DNA from: an uncultured Clostridia bacterium
Lineage (GTDB): Bacteria; Bacillota; Clostridia; TANB77; CAG-508
Length of the DNA stretch: 64,000 nucleotides
Assembly: GCA_948934525.1 (NCBI GenBank)
Contig: CAQZSK010000003.1
Coordinates: forward strand, 109,246 to 173,245
Direction of reading: 5' to 3'
The notes under the pieces were generated by a model. That model had not been told where the DNA came from and did not search any database. It saw only the letters and a list, made by a program, of their open reading frames with translations. Positions 63,936 to 64,000 of the stretch are shown piece by piece (the stretch's first letter is position 1; each line of letters opens with the position of its first letter). A program made the translations under genes and the position numbers.

Positions 63936-64000
63936 TTACTCACCCAAGTTATATTTCATAGCCCAGTATCCTGATATTTCTTGTCCATTGAATTTAAATG
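63936..64000 (-). CDS. C-terminal end of an unidentified protein (partial)
   Basis: An open frame enters from the right edge and ends FKFNGQEISGYWAMKYNLGE then TAA at 63936. The start is outside the window. Too short to name. Confidence 0.4.
   Translation of the reverse strand, partial: FKFNGQEISGYWAMKYNLGE

Noticed and set aside
1..64000. CRISPR array
   Set aside because: No series of regularly spaced direct repeats was seen; the repeats found are a gene duplication, phage arm sites and inverted pairs.

Overview
The window is AT-rich DNA from a low-GC Firmicute, most likely an uncultivated gut-type member of the Clostridia (lineage inferred, not proven). Supporting signs are strong AGGAGG-type ribosome sites, sigma-A promoters with 17-base spacers, a SpoVD-like penicillin-binding protein, SleB-like and M23 wall hydrolases, a thioester adhesin and several pilin-like surface proteins.

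Main discovery. Reading every gene on both strands, I found 11 in-frame CGG codons in genes that can be followed on both sides of the codon. All 11 sit exactly where the reading frame must move by +1. At each one, skipping the C and reading the next three bases gives glycine (8 CGGA, 2 CGGT, 1 CGGC) and restores the family's normal protein. The affected genes are dnaB, the SpoVD/PBP2 gene, a PBECR-like nuclease, three pilin-signal/Ig-like/FGE-like surface genes, and three genes of the resident prophage (terL, a replisome organizer with two sites, and a small membrane protein). I saw no CGG used as an ordinary arginine codon in any intact gene, although CGG is common out of frame. The codons before the sites are unrelated, so there is no P-site slippery sequence. 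The simplest readings are that CGGN is decoded as a four-base glycine codon, or that CGG is unassigned and triggers efficient +1 entry into GGN. Because host and phage share the rule, it looks like a property of the host's translation.

Layout. 1-10.6 kb is one end of an integrated prophage on the minus strand: terL (running off the window), terS, HNH nuclease, ArpU/RinA-like activator, a run of tiny overlapping genes, RusA resolvase, replisome organizer, a Spo0A-C-like protein and an excisionase-like protein. A divergent Cro/CI switch, a zinc-ribbon/HIRAN protein and a tyrosine integrase follow, next to tRNA-Cys and tRNA-Gly. 10.9-19 kb holds a D,D-carboxypeptidase, XTP/dITP pyrophosphatase, a GGDEF-like protein, an Ig-like membrane protein and a 1289-residue thioester adhesin. 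19-44 kb is a surface-protein region: one complete and three N-terminally truncated copies of the pilin-signal/BIG2/FGE-like gene, scattered among a two-component system, an AI-2E-type exporter, exonuclease III, a G5/SleB hydrolase, TatD, AcpS, a WG-repeat protein, an AAA/DUF4143 ATPase, an M23 peptidase and a Ca2+-type P-ATPase. 44-48 kb carries a racemase, ATP-grasp ligase and Mur ligase operon. 48-64 kb holds the nuclease, smc, a likely type I toxin-antitoxin pair, an amidohydrolase, HD-GYP and spoVD-like genes, a TSCPD protein, ftsH, tilS, dnaB and rplI.

The copy at 19.7-21.5 kb has a full signal and ribosome site. The other three keep intact bodies but lose the start, which suggests an expressed locus with silent donor cassettes.
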